Below, one piece after another: positions 9,223 to 18,028 of a DNA stretch of 64,000 nt; positions within the stretch are counted from its first letter, which is position 1; every line of letters starts with the position of its first letter. Position numbers and translations under genes: made by a program. Source of the stretch: Flavobacteriales bacterium UBA2669 (GTDB lineage Bacteria; Bacteroidota; Bacteroidia; Flavobacteriales_E; Vicingaceae); the NCBI GenBank assembly GCA_002359215.1, contig DEMN01000013.1, forward strand, positions 186,001 to 250,000, written 5' to 3'. Under the pieces are notes generated by a model. The model saw only the letters and a program-made list of their open reading frames with translations. It ran no database searches and had not been told where the DNA came from.

Positions 9223-12200
9223 ATGCAAAAAATCTTATCTATTTTAATAGCTGTTGTCATTACTTTTTCATCAGCTTTTGCTAATGATGATGCCAATATC
9301 TTTACAGGAAATGAAGCCCATCAACTTGCATCAAACGCTAATCTTGTTAGAATTAAAAACTTCACTAGTGTTCCTAATTATATTCAATTTATTAATGGAA
9401 AAGAGCTTCCTTTAGCAAAACTAGAAAGTTGGTTAAGACAATACTACCAAACCGATGACAATTATGGTTTAAAATTATTAGACACTTATCAAGATGACTT
9501 AGGTTATATTCACTACAGATATCAACAAACCATTAATGGAATTCCTGTAAAATTAGCTATGTTTATTGCTCATACTAAAAATGGTCTTATCTATTCAATG
9601 AATGGTGAATTATTCGACAATACCAATGCTGCATCAAAAAATTCAATAGCAGAAAGTACTGCTCTATATAAAGCTCTTAATCATATAAATGCCAATTTAT
9701 ATAAATGGGAAATTGCTGAAGCAGAAAGCCATTTAAAATGGGAACAAAATGACCCAAACGCAACTTACTATCCAAAAGGAGAATTAACTTTCATTAATGA
9801 AGGTGGAAATATTACCAATACACTTAAATTGGCTTATGTTTTCAATATTTATGCTCAAGAACCTTTAAGCAGAAGAGAAATTTATGTTGATGCTACCAAT
9901 GGAGTTATTCTTTGGGAAGAAAGCAAATTACACGATGCTGATGTTGTTGGCACTGCTGCCACAGGATATAGTGGAACAAAAACAATGACCTCTGATTTTA
10001 CAGGTACCAACTATAGGCTAAGAGAAGCAGGAAGAGGAAACGGCATTAGAACATTTAACTGTAGTAATACTACAAATTATTCTAATACTGATTTTACAAA
10101 TGCTACTGCAAACTGGACAACTTTTAACCCTGCTGTTGACGTATATGCAACTGATGCCCACTGGGGTGCAGAAATGACTTATGATTACTTTTTTCTTGAA
10201 CATGGAAGAAACAGTATTGATAATAATGGTTTTCAACTGAACAGTTACGTTCATTATGACAATAACTTTTTTAACGCTTTTTGGGATGGACAACGAATGA
10301 CTTATGGTGATGGAAATAACAATGCTACGCCATTAACAGCTATTGATATTGCCGGACACGAAATTACTCACGGACTTACCACTTTTACTGCTAACTTGGT
10401 TTACCAAGCAGAATCGGGTGCATTAAACGAATCTTTTAGTGATATTTTTGGAAATAGTATTGAAAGGTATGCTCGACCTTCACAAAACAGTTGGCAAATG
10501 GGAGAGGATTTAGGGATTGTTATAAGAAACATGCAAAATCCAAAAGCAGAAGGTGACCCTGACACTTATTTTGGTCAAAATTGGGCTTCTCTTACAGGAG
10601 GCGATAATGGTGGTGTACATACCAATAGTGGCGTTCAAAATTACTGGTATTACTTACTAACCATAGGTGGTTCTGGAACTAATGATAATAATGACAGTTA
10701 TAATGTTACTGGATTAGGATTAACAAAAGCTGGGAAAATAGCTTACAGAAACTTAGTGGTTTATTTAACAACATCATCTGGTTATACTGATGCTCGTTTT
10801 TACGCTATTCAATCTGCTGTTGATTTATATGGTGGTTGTTCTCCAGAAGTAGCATCTACAACTAATGCTTGGTATGCTGTTGGAGTTGGTGGTCCATACT
10901 CGCCATTTACTGTAAGTGATTTTAATGCATCAATAACTACCTCATGTGTTGCTCCCTTTACTGTTACTTTTAACAATACAAGTATTAATGGAAATACATT
11001 TCAATGGAATTTTGGTGATGGAAATACCAGCACACAAACTAATCCAACACATACTTACACAGCAAATGGAACTTATAATGTTACACTAATTGCCGATGGA
11101 GGAGCTTCTTGTGGAAAAGATACTATAGTGAAAAATGCTTACATTACTATTGACAACAATTTACCTTGTATCATAACCTTACCGGCAAATGGTTCGGCTG
11201 CTACACAAACAGCATGTACTGGAACTATTTTCGATAGTGGAGGACCGAATGGAAATTATGGAGCAAATGAAAATTCAATTATTACTATTTCTCCAACTGG
11301 AGCTGCTGATGTAACACTTAACTTTAACAGTTTTGATATTGAAGCAGGACAAGGAACTACTTGTAATTATGATTATTTGAATGTTTATGATGGAGCAAAC
11401 ACAAGTGCTACTTTAATTGGAACTTATTGCAACAACAATGTACCAACAACAATAACTTCTACAGGAGGCTCTATAACTATAGAATTTTCTTCTGATGGTG
11501 GAGTTGAAGATGCAGGATTTGAAATAAGTTGGTCTTGTAACCTTTCAAACGTTGCTCCAGTTGCTAATTTCACATCAAATATTGATAGCACTTGTACAGG
11601 AGAAATTCAATTTACAGATATGTCAACTAACGGTCCAACTAGTTGGTTATGGGATTTTGGTGATGGAAATAATTCAACCCTTCAACACCCTTCGCATACT
11701 TATTCTGCTAGTGGAACTTATACTGTTCAGTTAACTGCAACCAACTCTATTGGTAATCATGTTGAGACCAAAACCAACTATATAAATGTTAATATGCCTT
11801 CAAACCCATCTGTAGTAGGTGATGCTATTTGTGAAAATACTATTGCCAACCTTTCTGCATCAGGAAGTGGAACATTAAATTGGTACAATGTTGCTACCGG
11901 AGGAACTATTATTAATACTGGTACAAGTTATACAACTCCTGTATTAACTACAACTACAACCTATTATGTTGAAGATGCTATTATTTCTCCTACTCTAACT
12001 ATGGGAAAACCAAACAACTCAGGTGGTGGAGCTAATTTTAATACGCAGCAACATTTATTGTTTGATGTTTATGCTCCAATGGAAATTATTGAAGTAGATG
12101 TATATTCAAGTACTGCCGGAAACAGAACAATAGAATTAAGAAACAGTAGTAATGTACTTATTGCAACTACAACTGTTAATATACCAACAGGACAAGTTAC

Positions 12201-12732
12201 CGTACCATTAAATTTTAATGTAATGCCAGGAACAGATTACCAATTGAGACTTGCTAATGGTTCTGCTATAAACCTTTATAGAAATGACGGAGGTGTAAAC
12301 TATCCTTATACCTTAAACGGTATGGGTTCAATAACCCGAAGTACTGCTGGAACGAATGGCGGTTTATCTCATTATTATTTCTTCTACAATTGGAAAGTGA
12401 AAGCTCCAGATTGTATTAGCGGTAGAGAATCTGTTACTGCAACAGTAAACAGTTGTACTGATATTGATGAGTTACAACAAAATAATGGTATTAACGCTTT
12501 CTACAACGCTACCCAAAATGAACTTGAAGTAAGAATTAAGAAAATCCCTACAGGAAATTACAATGCTACTGTAATGAATGCCCTAGGACAAGTAATAATT
12601 GATAAAACAATTGCTGTTAGTAGCGACAATCAAATTGAAAAACTTAATTTAAACAATGCTTCTAAAGGCGTTTACTTTATCAGAATAACCAATGATAATT
12701 TTAACTATTCGTCAAAGTTTATTAAACCTTAA
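9223..12732 (+). CDS. Secreted M4-family (thermolysin-like) metalloprotease with PKD, CUB and T9SS type A sorting domain
   Basis: A 1169-residue multidomain protease. Order: signal peptide (1-20); FTP/PepSY propeptide (about 45-225); M4 catalytic domain (about 245-565) with zinc motif 'GHEITH' (His 379, Glu 380, His 383) and third ligand Glu 403 in 'GALNESFSD', exactly 20 residues after His 383 as in thermolysin; PKD domain (about 566-645, 'FQWNFGDGNTSTQTNP'); CUB-like domain (about 650-770, 'YDYLNVYDGANTSATLIG'); second PKD (about 775-855); Ig-like strand region; an unassigned beta-rich domain; and a T9SS type A C-terminal domain (about 1085-1169, 'TVMNALGQVIID', 'KGVYFIRITND'). It should be exported by Sec, cross the outer membrane through the T9SS and digest extracellular protein. 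A strong terminator follows at 12761. Confidence 0.96.
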   Translation: MQKILSILIAVVITFSSAFANDDANIFTGNEAHQLASNANLVRIKNFTSVPNYIQFINGKELPLAKLESWLRQYYQTDDNYGLKLLDTYQDDLGYIHYRYQQTINGIPVKLAMFIAHTKNGLIYSMNGELFDNTNAASKNSIAESTALYKALNHINANLYKWEIAEAESHLKWEQNDPNATYYPKGELTFINEGGNITNTLKLAYVFNIYAQEPLSRREIYVDATNGVILWEESKLHDADVVGTAATGYSGTKTMTSDFTGTNYRLREAGRGNGIRTFNCSNTTNYSNTDFTNATANWTTFNPAVDVYATDAHWGAEMTYDYFFLEHGRNSIDNNGFQLNSYVHYDNNFFNAFWDGQRMTYGDGNNNATPLTAIDIAGHEITHGLTTFTANLVYQAESGALNESFSDIFGNSIERYARPSQNSWQMGEDLGIVIRNMQNPKAEGDPDTYFGQNWASLTGGDNGGVHTNSGVQNYWYYLLTIGGSGTNDNNDSYNVTGLGLTKAGKIAYRNLVVYLTTSSGYTDARFYAIQSAVDLYGGCSPEVASTTNAWYAVGVGGPYSPFTVSDFNASITTSCVAPFTVTFNNTSINGNTFQWNFGDGNTSTQTNPTHTYTANGTYNVTLIADGGASCGKDTIVKNAYITIDNNLPCIITLPANGSAATQTACTGTIFDSGGPNGNYGANENSIITISPTGAADVTLNFNSFDIEAGQGTTCNYDYLNVYDGANTSATLIGTYCNNNVPTTITSTGGSITIEFSSDGGVEDAGFEISWSCNLSNVAPVANFTSNIDSTCTGEIQFTDMSTNGPTSWLWDFGDGNNSTLQHPSHTYSASGTYTVQLTATNSIGNHVETKTNYINVNMPSNPSVVGDAICENTIANLSASGSGTLNWYNVATGGTIINTGTSYTTPVLTTTTTYYVEDAIISPTLTMGKPNNSGGGANFNTQQHLLFDVYAPMEIIEVDVYSSTAGNRTIELRNSSNVLIATTTVNIPTGQVTVPLNFNVMPGTDYQLRLANGSAINLYRNDGGVNYPYTLNGMGSITRSTAGTNGGLSHYYFFYNWKVKAPDCISGRESVTATVNSCTDIDELQQNNGINAFYNATQNELEVRIKKIPTGNYNATVMNALGQVIIDKTIAVSSDNQIEKLNLNNASKGVYFIRITNDNFNYSSKFIKP

Positions 12733-12760
12733 AGTACTTTCTATTTAAACCTAAAACTAA

Positions 12761-12795
12761 AAAAGAGGCTTACCAAATTGGTAAGCCTCTTTTTT
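12761..12795 (+). terminator. Strong rho-independent terminator after the M4 protease
   Basis: A perfect 14-base-pair stem (12761-12774 with 12780-12793) and a five-base loop end in a T-run. The A-run on the left arm makes it able to work in both directions, serving the protease on plus and the short gene at 12858 on minus. Confidence 0.93.
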
Positions 12796-12857
12796 GTATT
12801 ATAAAAATTGGAACATCTATAACTAGTCTAGTTTCAATAAAAAAGCTGTTAGTTTTT

Positions 12858-13049
12858 TTATTCCTCTTTTTTGCATTGTTCTTCTGGTAAGGCACCACAA
12901 AAACCGCAAGCCTCTCCTTCTTTATTTAAAAAAGGACTGTTACTGGCACAAGTTCCGGAAAACCTGCCGTTTTTCTTCAAAAGAATTTTAACAGCAATCC
13001 CTGCAATCCCTAACCCTAGCAATACTATTGAAAATAATATAAGTTTCAT
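12858..13049 (-). CDS. Small cysteine-rich membrane protein, possibly NqrM-like
   Basis: A 63-residue protein with one N-terminal membrane helix (KLILFSIVLLGLGIAGIAV) followed by a basic patch and a tail with four cysteines: 'SGTC', 'ACGFC' and 'EEQC'. NqrM (DUF539), the factor needed for assembly of Na+-translocating NADH:quinone reductase, has the same plan: a single helix, then 'GSCGGLG...ACDC...C'. The cysteine spacing here is looser than in NqrM, so I treat that name as a hypothesis. Nqr genes are not in this window. It follows fabD on the same strand with a 27-base gap. A plus-strand frame covering the same bases (12871-13059) has no such recognisable plan and is rejected. Confidence 0.7.
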   Translation of the reverse strand: MKLILFSIVLLGLGIAGIAVKILLKKNGRFSGTCASNSPFLNKEGEACGFCGALPEEQCKKEE

Positions 13050-13076
13050 AATTGAGTAATTTTAAATGTATATTAG

Positions 13077-13952
13077 TTAAGCACTTTGAGTTTCTATTTC
13101 TCTGTTTACTTTTTTAAATAAGCCTTGTAATACTTTTCCCGGACCAACCTCAATTACAGAACTAGCTCCATCTTGCAACATGTTTTGCATGGTTTGTGTC
13201 CATTTTACAGGGGCAGTAAGTTGTGCTATTAAATTAGCTTTAATTTGTTCCGAATCTGTCATTGGCAAAGCATTTACATTTTGATAAATAGGACAAATTG
13301 GCGAATTAATATTCGTACTATTTATTGCTGCGGCTAGTTCTTCTCTTGCAGGCTCCATAAGTGGAGAATGAAAAGCTCCTCCAACAGGTAAAACCAAGGC
13401 TCTTCTTGCCCCTGCTTCTGTTAATTTTTCACAAGCTGTTTGTACTGCCTCTACACTTCCAGAAATTACTAATTGACCAGGGCAGTTATAGTTTGCAGGA
13501 ACAACAATTCCATCAATTTCACTACAAATTTTCTCTACTACATCATCATCTAAATTTAAAATAGCTGCCATAGTTGATGGTTCTTTTTCACAAGCTTTTT
13601 GCATGGCTAAAGCTCTAGCTAAAACCAATTTCAATCCATCTTCAAAAGAAAGAGCATTGGCTGCTACCAAAGCAGAAAATTCTCCTAAGGAATGTCCAGC
13701 AACCATATCTGGCTGAAAAGCATCACCCATAGTTTTGGATAAAATAACCGAATGTAAAAATATAGCCGGTTGAGTTACTTTTGTTTGTTTTAAATCTTCA
13801 TCAGTTCCATTAAACATGATATCCATAATGTTAAAACCTAGCACTTCATTTGCTCTATCAAACATTTCTTTTGCTAATGCTGAATTTTCGTATAAATCTT
13901 TACCCATTCCTACAAATTGAGAACCTTGTCCCGGAAATACGTATGCTTTCAT
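13077..13952 (-). CDS. fabD: Malonyl-CoA:ACP transacylase
   Basis: FabD moves the malonyl group from CoA to acyl carrier protein, feeding fatty-acid elongation in the cytosol. The 291-residue length is typical. The start 'AYVFPGQGSQFVGMGKDLY' is the conserved glycine-rich loop, and 'GHSLGEFSAL' holds the nucleophilic serine at residue 88. The catalytic histidine lies in 'GGAFHSPLMEPA', and 'EVGPGKVLQGLFKKV' is the usual C-terminal signature. A promoter box (TACTTTTG on the minus strand) lies 41 bases upstream of the ATG. The short cysteine-rich gene at 12858 probably shares this transcript. Other fab genes are not nearby. Confidence 0.98.
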   Translation of the reverse strand: MKAYVFPGQGSQFVGMGKDLYENSALAKEMFDRANEVLGFNIMDIMFNGTDEDLKQTKVTQPAIFLHSVILSKTMGDAFQPDMVAGHSLGEFSALVAANALSFEDGLKLVLARALAMQKACEKEPSTMAAILNLDDDVVEKICSEIDGIVVPANYNCPGQLVISGSVEAVQTACEKLTEAGARRALVLPVGGAFHSPLMEPAREELAAAINSTNINSPICPIYQNVNALPMTDSEQIKANLIAQLTAPVKWTQTMQNMLQDGASSVIEVGPGKVLQGLFKKVNREIETQSA

Positions 13953-13993
13953 ATTATATATTTTTTTATAATTTTCAACTTAATTTTATACCA

Positions 13994-14001
13994 CAAAAGT
14001 A
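13994..14001 (-). promoter_or_regulatory. Candidate fabD -7 promoter box
   Basis: On the minus strand this reads TACTTTTG, an exact TAnnTTTG match, 41 bases before the fabD ATG. I see no -33 TTG at the right distance. Confidence 0.5.
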
Positions 14002-14100
14002 CATTTTTCATCTTTAATGATTTTAAATTTTAGCACATAGTAACGATTTTTCTTACTTTTATCCTTATAAACAACCACTAGAAATAATTGACCACATCTT

Positions 14101-15384
14101 ATGAATAGAAAAACCATCCAAATTATAATTGTTTTTGCTGTTGTTTCCTTAATAGGAATGATAGCTACACAAATATTTTGGGTAAAGAATGCTTATAATT
14201 TAGAAGAGAAACAGTTTAATGATAGGGTGCATATTGCTCTCACAAATGTAACTCATGAATTATTGAACATTAACAAAGACGAATCTGATTTAATTAATCC
14301 AGTTAAACAAATCAGTTCTAATTATTTTACTGCAGTTATAAACGACACTGTTCATCCCTATCTTTTAGAAACATTATTAAAAAAGCATTTTACTAGTCGA
14401 AACCTTACCTTAGATTTTGAATATGTTATTTATGATTGTTTTACAGACTCTATTGTTTTTGGCAATTATATTTCAGTTCAAGATGCTGAAAAAGATGAAC
14501 TTCAGGTTGCTTCATCAAATATTAAATGGGATAAAGACGGACATTATTTTGGCGTTTATTTTCCATCTAAAAATGCCTACATACTAAACAAAATGGGGAT
14601 TTGGATATTTAGTTCTTCTATAATTTTAATCATTATTATTTTCTTCTCTTATACTATTAACATCATACTCAAACAAAAACGATTGTCCGAAATTAAAAAC
14701 GATTTCATCAATAACATTACTCACGAATTTAAAACGCCTATTTCTACCATATCGCTCTCGGCAGAAGTGTTGTTAAATCCTGATATTTCACAACAACCCG
14801 ACCGCTTAAAAAGTTACGCAAAAATAATTCAAGATGAAAATAACAGATTAAAAAACCAAGTAGATAAAGTACTTCAGTTAGCAACTATTGAAAGAGACAA
14901 ACTGAAGCTTGAAAATGAACCGATAGATTTGCATGAATTAATAGCAAACTCTATAAAAAGCTTTGAGTTGCTTGTTAGTCAGCAAGGAGGACAAATTACA
15001 GCTCAGTTAAAAGCTCCTGAACATATTTTCCATGGTGATAAAGTACATATTTCTAATATTCTTTATAACCTTATTGATAATGCTATAAAGTATTCACCTG
15101 AAAAGCCTACCATAACAATAAGTACTTCTCCATATAAAAATGGAATAGAAATAAGTGTGAGAGATAATGGTGTAGGTATTTCTGAAGAAGCACAAAAACA
15201 TATTTTTGAGAAATTTTACAGAGAACCAACAGGAAATGTGCATAATATCAAAGGGTTTGGTTTAGGATTAAATTATGTAAAAACCATTGTGGAATTCTAC
15301 AATGGAAGTGTGCGATTAGTTAGTAAAAAGAATGAAGGTTCTACATTTATTATTAAATTGCCACTTAAAATAAACAATAAATAG
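14101..15384 (+). CDS. rprX: Membrane sensor histidine kinase, RprX-like
   Basis: A 427-residue kinase. Membrane segments at about 8-28 and 165-188 flank a periplasmic sensor region of about 135 residues with no domain I can name. The HisKA dimerisation domain contains 'INNITHEFKTPISTISL' with the phospho-accepting histidine at 208. The HATPase domain has an N box 'NILYNLIDNAIKYSPEKP', G1 'VRDNGVGIS' and G2 'GFGLGLNYVKTIV'. The architecture and N-terminus resemble Bacteroides RprX. The response regulator follows after only 7 bases, so the two form a classic pair. The RprX name is by resemblance and the input signal cannot be read from sequence. Confidence 0.92.
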   Translation: MNRKTIQIIIVFAVVSLIGMIATQIFWVKNAYNLEEKQFNDRVHIALTNVTHELLNINKDESDLINPVKQISSNYFTAVINDTVHPYLLETLLKKHFTSRNLTLDFEYVIYDCFTDSIVFGNYISVQDAEKDELQVASSNIKWDKDGHYFGVYFPSKNAYILNKMGIWIFSSSIILIIIIFFSYTINIILKQKRLSEIKNDFINNITHEFKTPISTISLSAEVLLNPDISQQPDRLKSYAKIIQDENNRLKNQVDKVLQLATIERDKLKLENEPIDLHELIANSIKSFELLVSQQGGQITAQLKAPEHIFHGDKVHISNILYNLIDNAIKYSPEKPTITISTSPYKNGIEISVRDNGVGISEEAQKHIFEKFYREPTGNVHNIKGFGLGLNYVKTIVEFYNGSVRLVSKKNEGSTFIIKLPLKINNK

Positions 15385-15391
15385 ATAAAGT

Positions 15392-16099
15392 ATGGGAAAC
15401 AATAAAAAACTACACATTTTATTAGCCGAAGATGATACCAATTTAGGTTTTGTTGTTCAAGACAACCTTAAAGCAATGGGATATGAAGTTACACTTTGTA
15501 TTGATGGCGAACAAGCACTAAAAACCTTTGTAAACAACAATTTTGATGCTTGTATTTTAGATGTAATGATGCCTAAAAAAGGTGGTTTTGAAGTTGCTGA
15601 GACCATCAGAGATATTAATCCTGAAATTCCTATTATTTTTCTAACTGCCAAATCATTACAACCTGACAAAGTTAGAGGTTTTACGATTGGGGCAGATGAT
15701 TATATTACCAAACCATTCGACTTTCAAGAGTTTGTTTTAAGATTAGAAGCCGTTTTAAGACGCTCTAATTTACTTACTAAAGAAGAAAATAATGAAGTAA
15801 ATAACCATAATATTGGCGATTACGAATTAGATATTAAAAACCAATTACTTAAACATAAAAATAACGAAAGAAGCCTAACCAAAAAAGAAACTAAAATACT
15901 GAGCTATTTGTGTAAACATAAAAACGATATTGCTCCCAGAGAAATGATATTGAAAAACATTTGGGGAAATGATGATTACTTTAGTGGCAGAAGCATGGAT
16001 GTATTTATTTCTAAACTAAGAAAATACCTTAGTGATGATAAAAAAATAACCATTACCAATATCCATGGTGTTGGCTTTAAGCTAGAGGTAGAAAACTAA
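15392..16099 (+). CDS. rprY: OmpR-family response regulator, RprY-like
   Basis: A 235-residue regulator. The receiver domain (about 7-120) has the acidic pair in 'LLAEDDTNLG', the phospho-acceptor aspartate at 57 in 'CILDVMMPKKGG' and the lysine in 'DDYITKPF'. The C-terminal winged-helix DNA-binding domain (about 135-230) carries 'LTKKETKILSYLCKHKND' and 'GRSMDVFISKLRKYLSDD'. The sequence is close in feel to Bacteroides RprY ('DVMMPKK', 'IPIIFLTAK', 'IGADDYITKPF'). It should be phosphorylated by the kinase encoded immediately upstream and bind DNA as a dimer. Targets are unknown. arfB starts 2 bases after its stop codon. Confidence 0.95.
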   Translation: MGNNKKLHILLAEDDTNLGFVVQDNLKAMGYEVTLCIDGEQALKTFVNNNFDACILDVMMPKKGGFEVAETIRDINPEIPIIFLTAKSLQPDKVRGFTIGADDYITKPFDFQEFVLRLEAVLRRSNLLTKEENNEVNNHNIGDYELDIKNQLLKHKNNERSLTKKETKILSYLCKHKNDIAPREMILKNIWGNDDYFSGRSMDVFISKLRKYLSDDKKITITNIHGVGFKLEVEN

Positions 16100-16101
16100 T
16101 A

Positions 16102-16503
16102 ATGGACAAAACAGCTCTCATAAAAGAACTTGCATTTACCACTAGCAGAAGTAGTGGTGCGGGCGGGCAAAATGTAAATAAAGTTTCCACAAAAGTAGAA
16201 TTACTGTTTGATGTAGAAAACTCTAAAATACTTTCTGATGAACAAAAACAACTCATTTTAGATAAACTTAAAAACAGGATAAACAATCTTGGAATATTCA
16301 GACTACAAGCTGATACTACCAGAAGTCAGCTAAAAAACAAAGAAATAGCGATTGAACGTTTCTTAACCTTAATAGAAAAAGCATTAACCCCAAAAGTTGC
16401 CAGAAAGAAAACCAAACCCTCTAAAGCATCCAAAGAACAACGGTTAAACGAAAAAAGAAAACTTTCAGAAAAAAAGTCTTCCAGACGATATAAATTGGAC
16501 TAA
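16102..16503 (+). CDS. arfB: Alternative ribosome-rescue factor B (peptidyl-tRNA hydrolase)
   Basis: ArfB (YaeJ) frees ribosomes stalled at mRNA ends by hydrolysing the peptidyl-tRNA. The 133-residue protein holds a release-factor catalytic domain with the motif 'SSGAGGQNVNKVSTKVELL', the GGQ at residues 21-23. The C-terminal tail (about 105-133) is strongly basic (KKTKPSKASKEQR...), as required in this family to thread into the empty mRNA channel. It lacks the codon-recognition domains of RF1/RF2, which fits ArfB. It lies directly downstream of the rprY-like gene and upstream of dapF, with 43 bases before dapF. Confidence 0.95.
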   Translation: MDKTALIKELAFTTSRSSGAGGQNVNKVSTKVELLFDVENSKILSDEQKQLILDKLKNRINNLGIFRLQADTTRSQLKNKEIAIERFLTLIEKALTPKVARKKTKPSKASKEQRLNEKRKLSEKKSSRRYKLD

Positions 16504-16546
16504 CTTTGAACTTTACATCAAGAATCATCAAATCTTTATTAATAAA

Positions 16547-17329
16547 TTGAAAACCATTACTTTTTATAAATACCAAGGCACAGGCAACGATTTTGTGATG
16601 ATAGATAACAGAAATCATCCATTCGACAAAGAAAATATTGCTCTTGTTCAACAGTTGTGCAACCGAAAATTTGGTATTGGAGCAGATGGACTCATTTTAA
16701 TTGAAAACCACGATGAATTAAATTTTAACATGATTTATTTTAATGCCGATGGTTCTCAAAGCTTTTGCGGAAATGGAAGCAGATGTGCGGTTGCTTTTGC
16801 CAAATTCTTAGGAATTATTGAAAGTCAAGCATTTTTTCTTTCTACAGATGGAGAACATGAAGCATGGATAAATAAAGACAATGAAGTGAGTCTAAAAATG
16901 CACGATGTTGAGACAATCGAAAAAGGTGCAGATTACTATTTTATCAATACCGGATCGCCTCATTATATTGTTGAAACCAATGAAATTGATAAAATTAATA
17001 TCCCACAAAAAGGAGCTGAAATAAGATATTCAGAAAGATTTAAAGCCGAAGGAACTAACGTTAATTTTATTTGTCAGGAAAGCAATAATACACTAAGAAT
17101 TAGAACTTACGAAAGAGGTGTGGAGGACGAAACATTATCTTGTGGAACTGGTGTTACCGCTGCTGCACTAAGTGTTGCTCATAAAAACAACTTGGGAGCT
17201 TCAAAAATTAATGTAGAAACAGAAGGTGGCCAATTAAAAGTAGCTTTTAAAAGAGACAACAATAAGTTTATTGACATTTGGTTGATTGGTCCTGCTGAAA
17301 TGGTTTTTAAAGGAGAGGTTGATGTATGA
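16547..17329 (+). CDS. dapF: Diaminopimelate epimerase
   Basis: DapF interconverts LL- and meso-diaminopimelate, giving the precursor of lysine and of the peptidoglycan cross-link. The 260-residue protein has both catalytic cysteines: Cys 74 in 'QSFCGNGSRC' and Cys 199 in 'ETLSCGTGVTAA'. The N-terminal 'KYQGTGNDFVMIDNRN' is a family signature. The only start that keeps this signature intact is TTG at 16547; the next ATG falls inside it. gldD starts 40 bases downstream on the same strand. Confidence 0.96.
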   Translation: MKTITFYKYQGTGNDFVMIDNRNHPFDKENIALVQQLCNRKFGIGADGLILIENHDELNFNMIYFNADGSQSFCGNGSRCAVAFAKFLGIIESQAFFLSTDGEHEAWINKDNEVSLKMHDVETIEKGADYYFINTGSPHYIVETNEIDKINIPQKGAEIRYSERFKAEGTNVNFICQESNNTLRIRTYERGVEDETLSCGTGVTAAALSVAHKNNLGASKINVETEGGQLKVAFKRDNNKFIDIWLIGPAEMVFKGEVDV

Positions 17330-17369
17330 TGTAAAAATGTGATAACAACTATTAACGAATAACAAACAC

Positions 17370-17939
17370 ATGAAAAACATAATATTACTTCTTTTAGTAA
17401 CTATCTTTTTTGCAAGTTGCGAATCAGATAACTATACCCCAAAACCTACCGGTTATTTTAGAATAGATTTACCAAAAAAAAAATACCAAACTACTAATTT
17501 AGAATGTCCTTTTCAGTTTGAAATTCCTGTTTATGCCAACATAACCCGTAATCCAAACCAAACTGAAAATCCTTGTTGGTTCGATATTAACTTTACTAAT
17601 CTAAATGCAAGTATTTACGTAAGCTATAAACCTGTAAACAACAATATAAATGATTATTTAGAAGACTCCAGAACATTAGCTTTTAAACATACCGTAAAAG
17701 CATTTGATATTGAACAAAATACCATTTCTTTTCCCGAGAGAAACGTTTACGGCTTAGTTTATGAAATTGAAGGTAATACTGCTTCTTCTTACCAGTTCCA
17801 CTTAACAGATAGTAACAAGCATTTTATAAGAGGTTCTTTATATTTTAACAATGTTCCCAATCAAGATTCTATACAACCTGTCTTAACTTTCATAAAAAAA
17901 GACATCGAACAGATTTTCAATACGCTAGAATGGAAATAG
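17370..17939 (+). CDS. gldD: Gliding motility lipoprotein GldD
   Basis: A 189-residue lipoprotein with a signal peptide ending 'FFASC' (lipidated Cys 17). The conserved GldD opening 'PKPTGYFRIDLPKKKY' is followed by 'CPFQFEIPVYANI', 'CWFDINFTNLNASIYVSY' and 'FIRGSLYFNNVPNQDSI', all characteristic of the family. GldD is required for gliding in Flavobacterium and for T9SS function; its exact biochemical role is not settled. It lies downstream of dapF. Together with gldJ at the other end of the window and several proteins with T9SS sorting domains, it shows that the organism has a type IX system, though gliding itself cannot be inferred with certainty. Confidence 0.95.
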   Translation: MKNIILLLLVTIFFASCESDNYTPKPTGYFRIDLPKKKYQTTNLECPFQFEIPVYANITRNPNQTENPCWFDINFTNLNASIYVSYKPVNNNINDYLEDSRTLAFKHTVKAFDIEQNTISFPERNVYGLVYEIEGNTASSYQFHLTDSNKHFIRGSLYFNNVPNQDSIQPVLTFIKKDIEQIFNTLEWK

Positions 17940-17996
17940 TTGCTAAAACTTATACTGATTTTCTATTTTTTTATTAAAAACATCTATAATATTTTA

Positions 17997-18004
17997 TATA
18001 TTTG
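17997..18004 (+). promoter_or_regulatory. Candidate -7 promoter box of the secreted protein gene at 18029
   Basis: TATATTTG is an exact TAnnTTTG match, 24 bases before the ATG at 18029. A -33 TTG is not evident. Confidence 0.45.
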
Positions 18005-18028
18005 TTGCTCAATCCTAACTAAACAACT

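Noticed and set aside
9223..12732. Phage or mobile origin of the large protease
   Set aside because: T9SS sorting domain, PKD and CUB domains and base composition match the host; no integrase or repeats flank it.
12821..12833. Palindrome AACTAG-T-CTAGTT downstream of the short cysteine-rich gene
   Set aside because: No T-run for a terminator and no second copy nearby; too little to call a site.
12871..13059. Plus-strand 62-residue frame over the cysteine-rich gene
   Set aside because: No domain or export signal; the minus-strand frame gives a sensible membrane protein and follows fabD.
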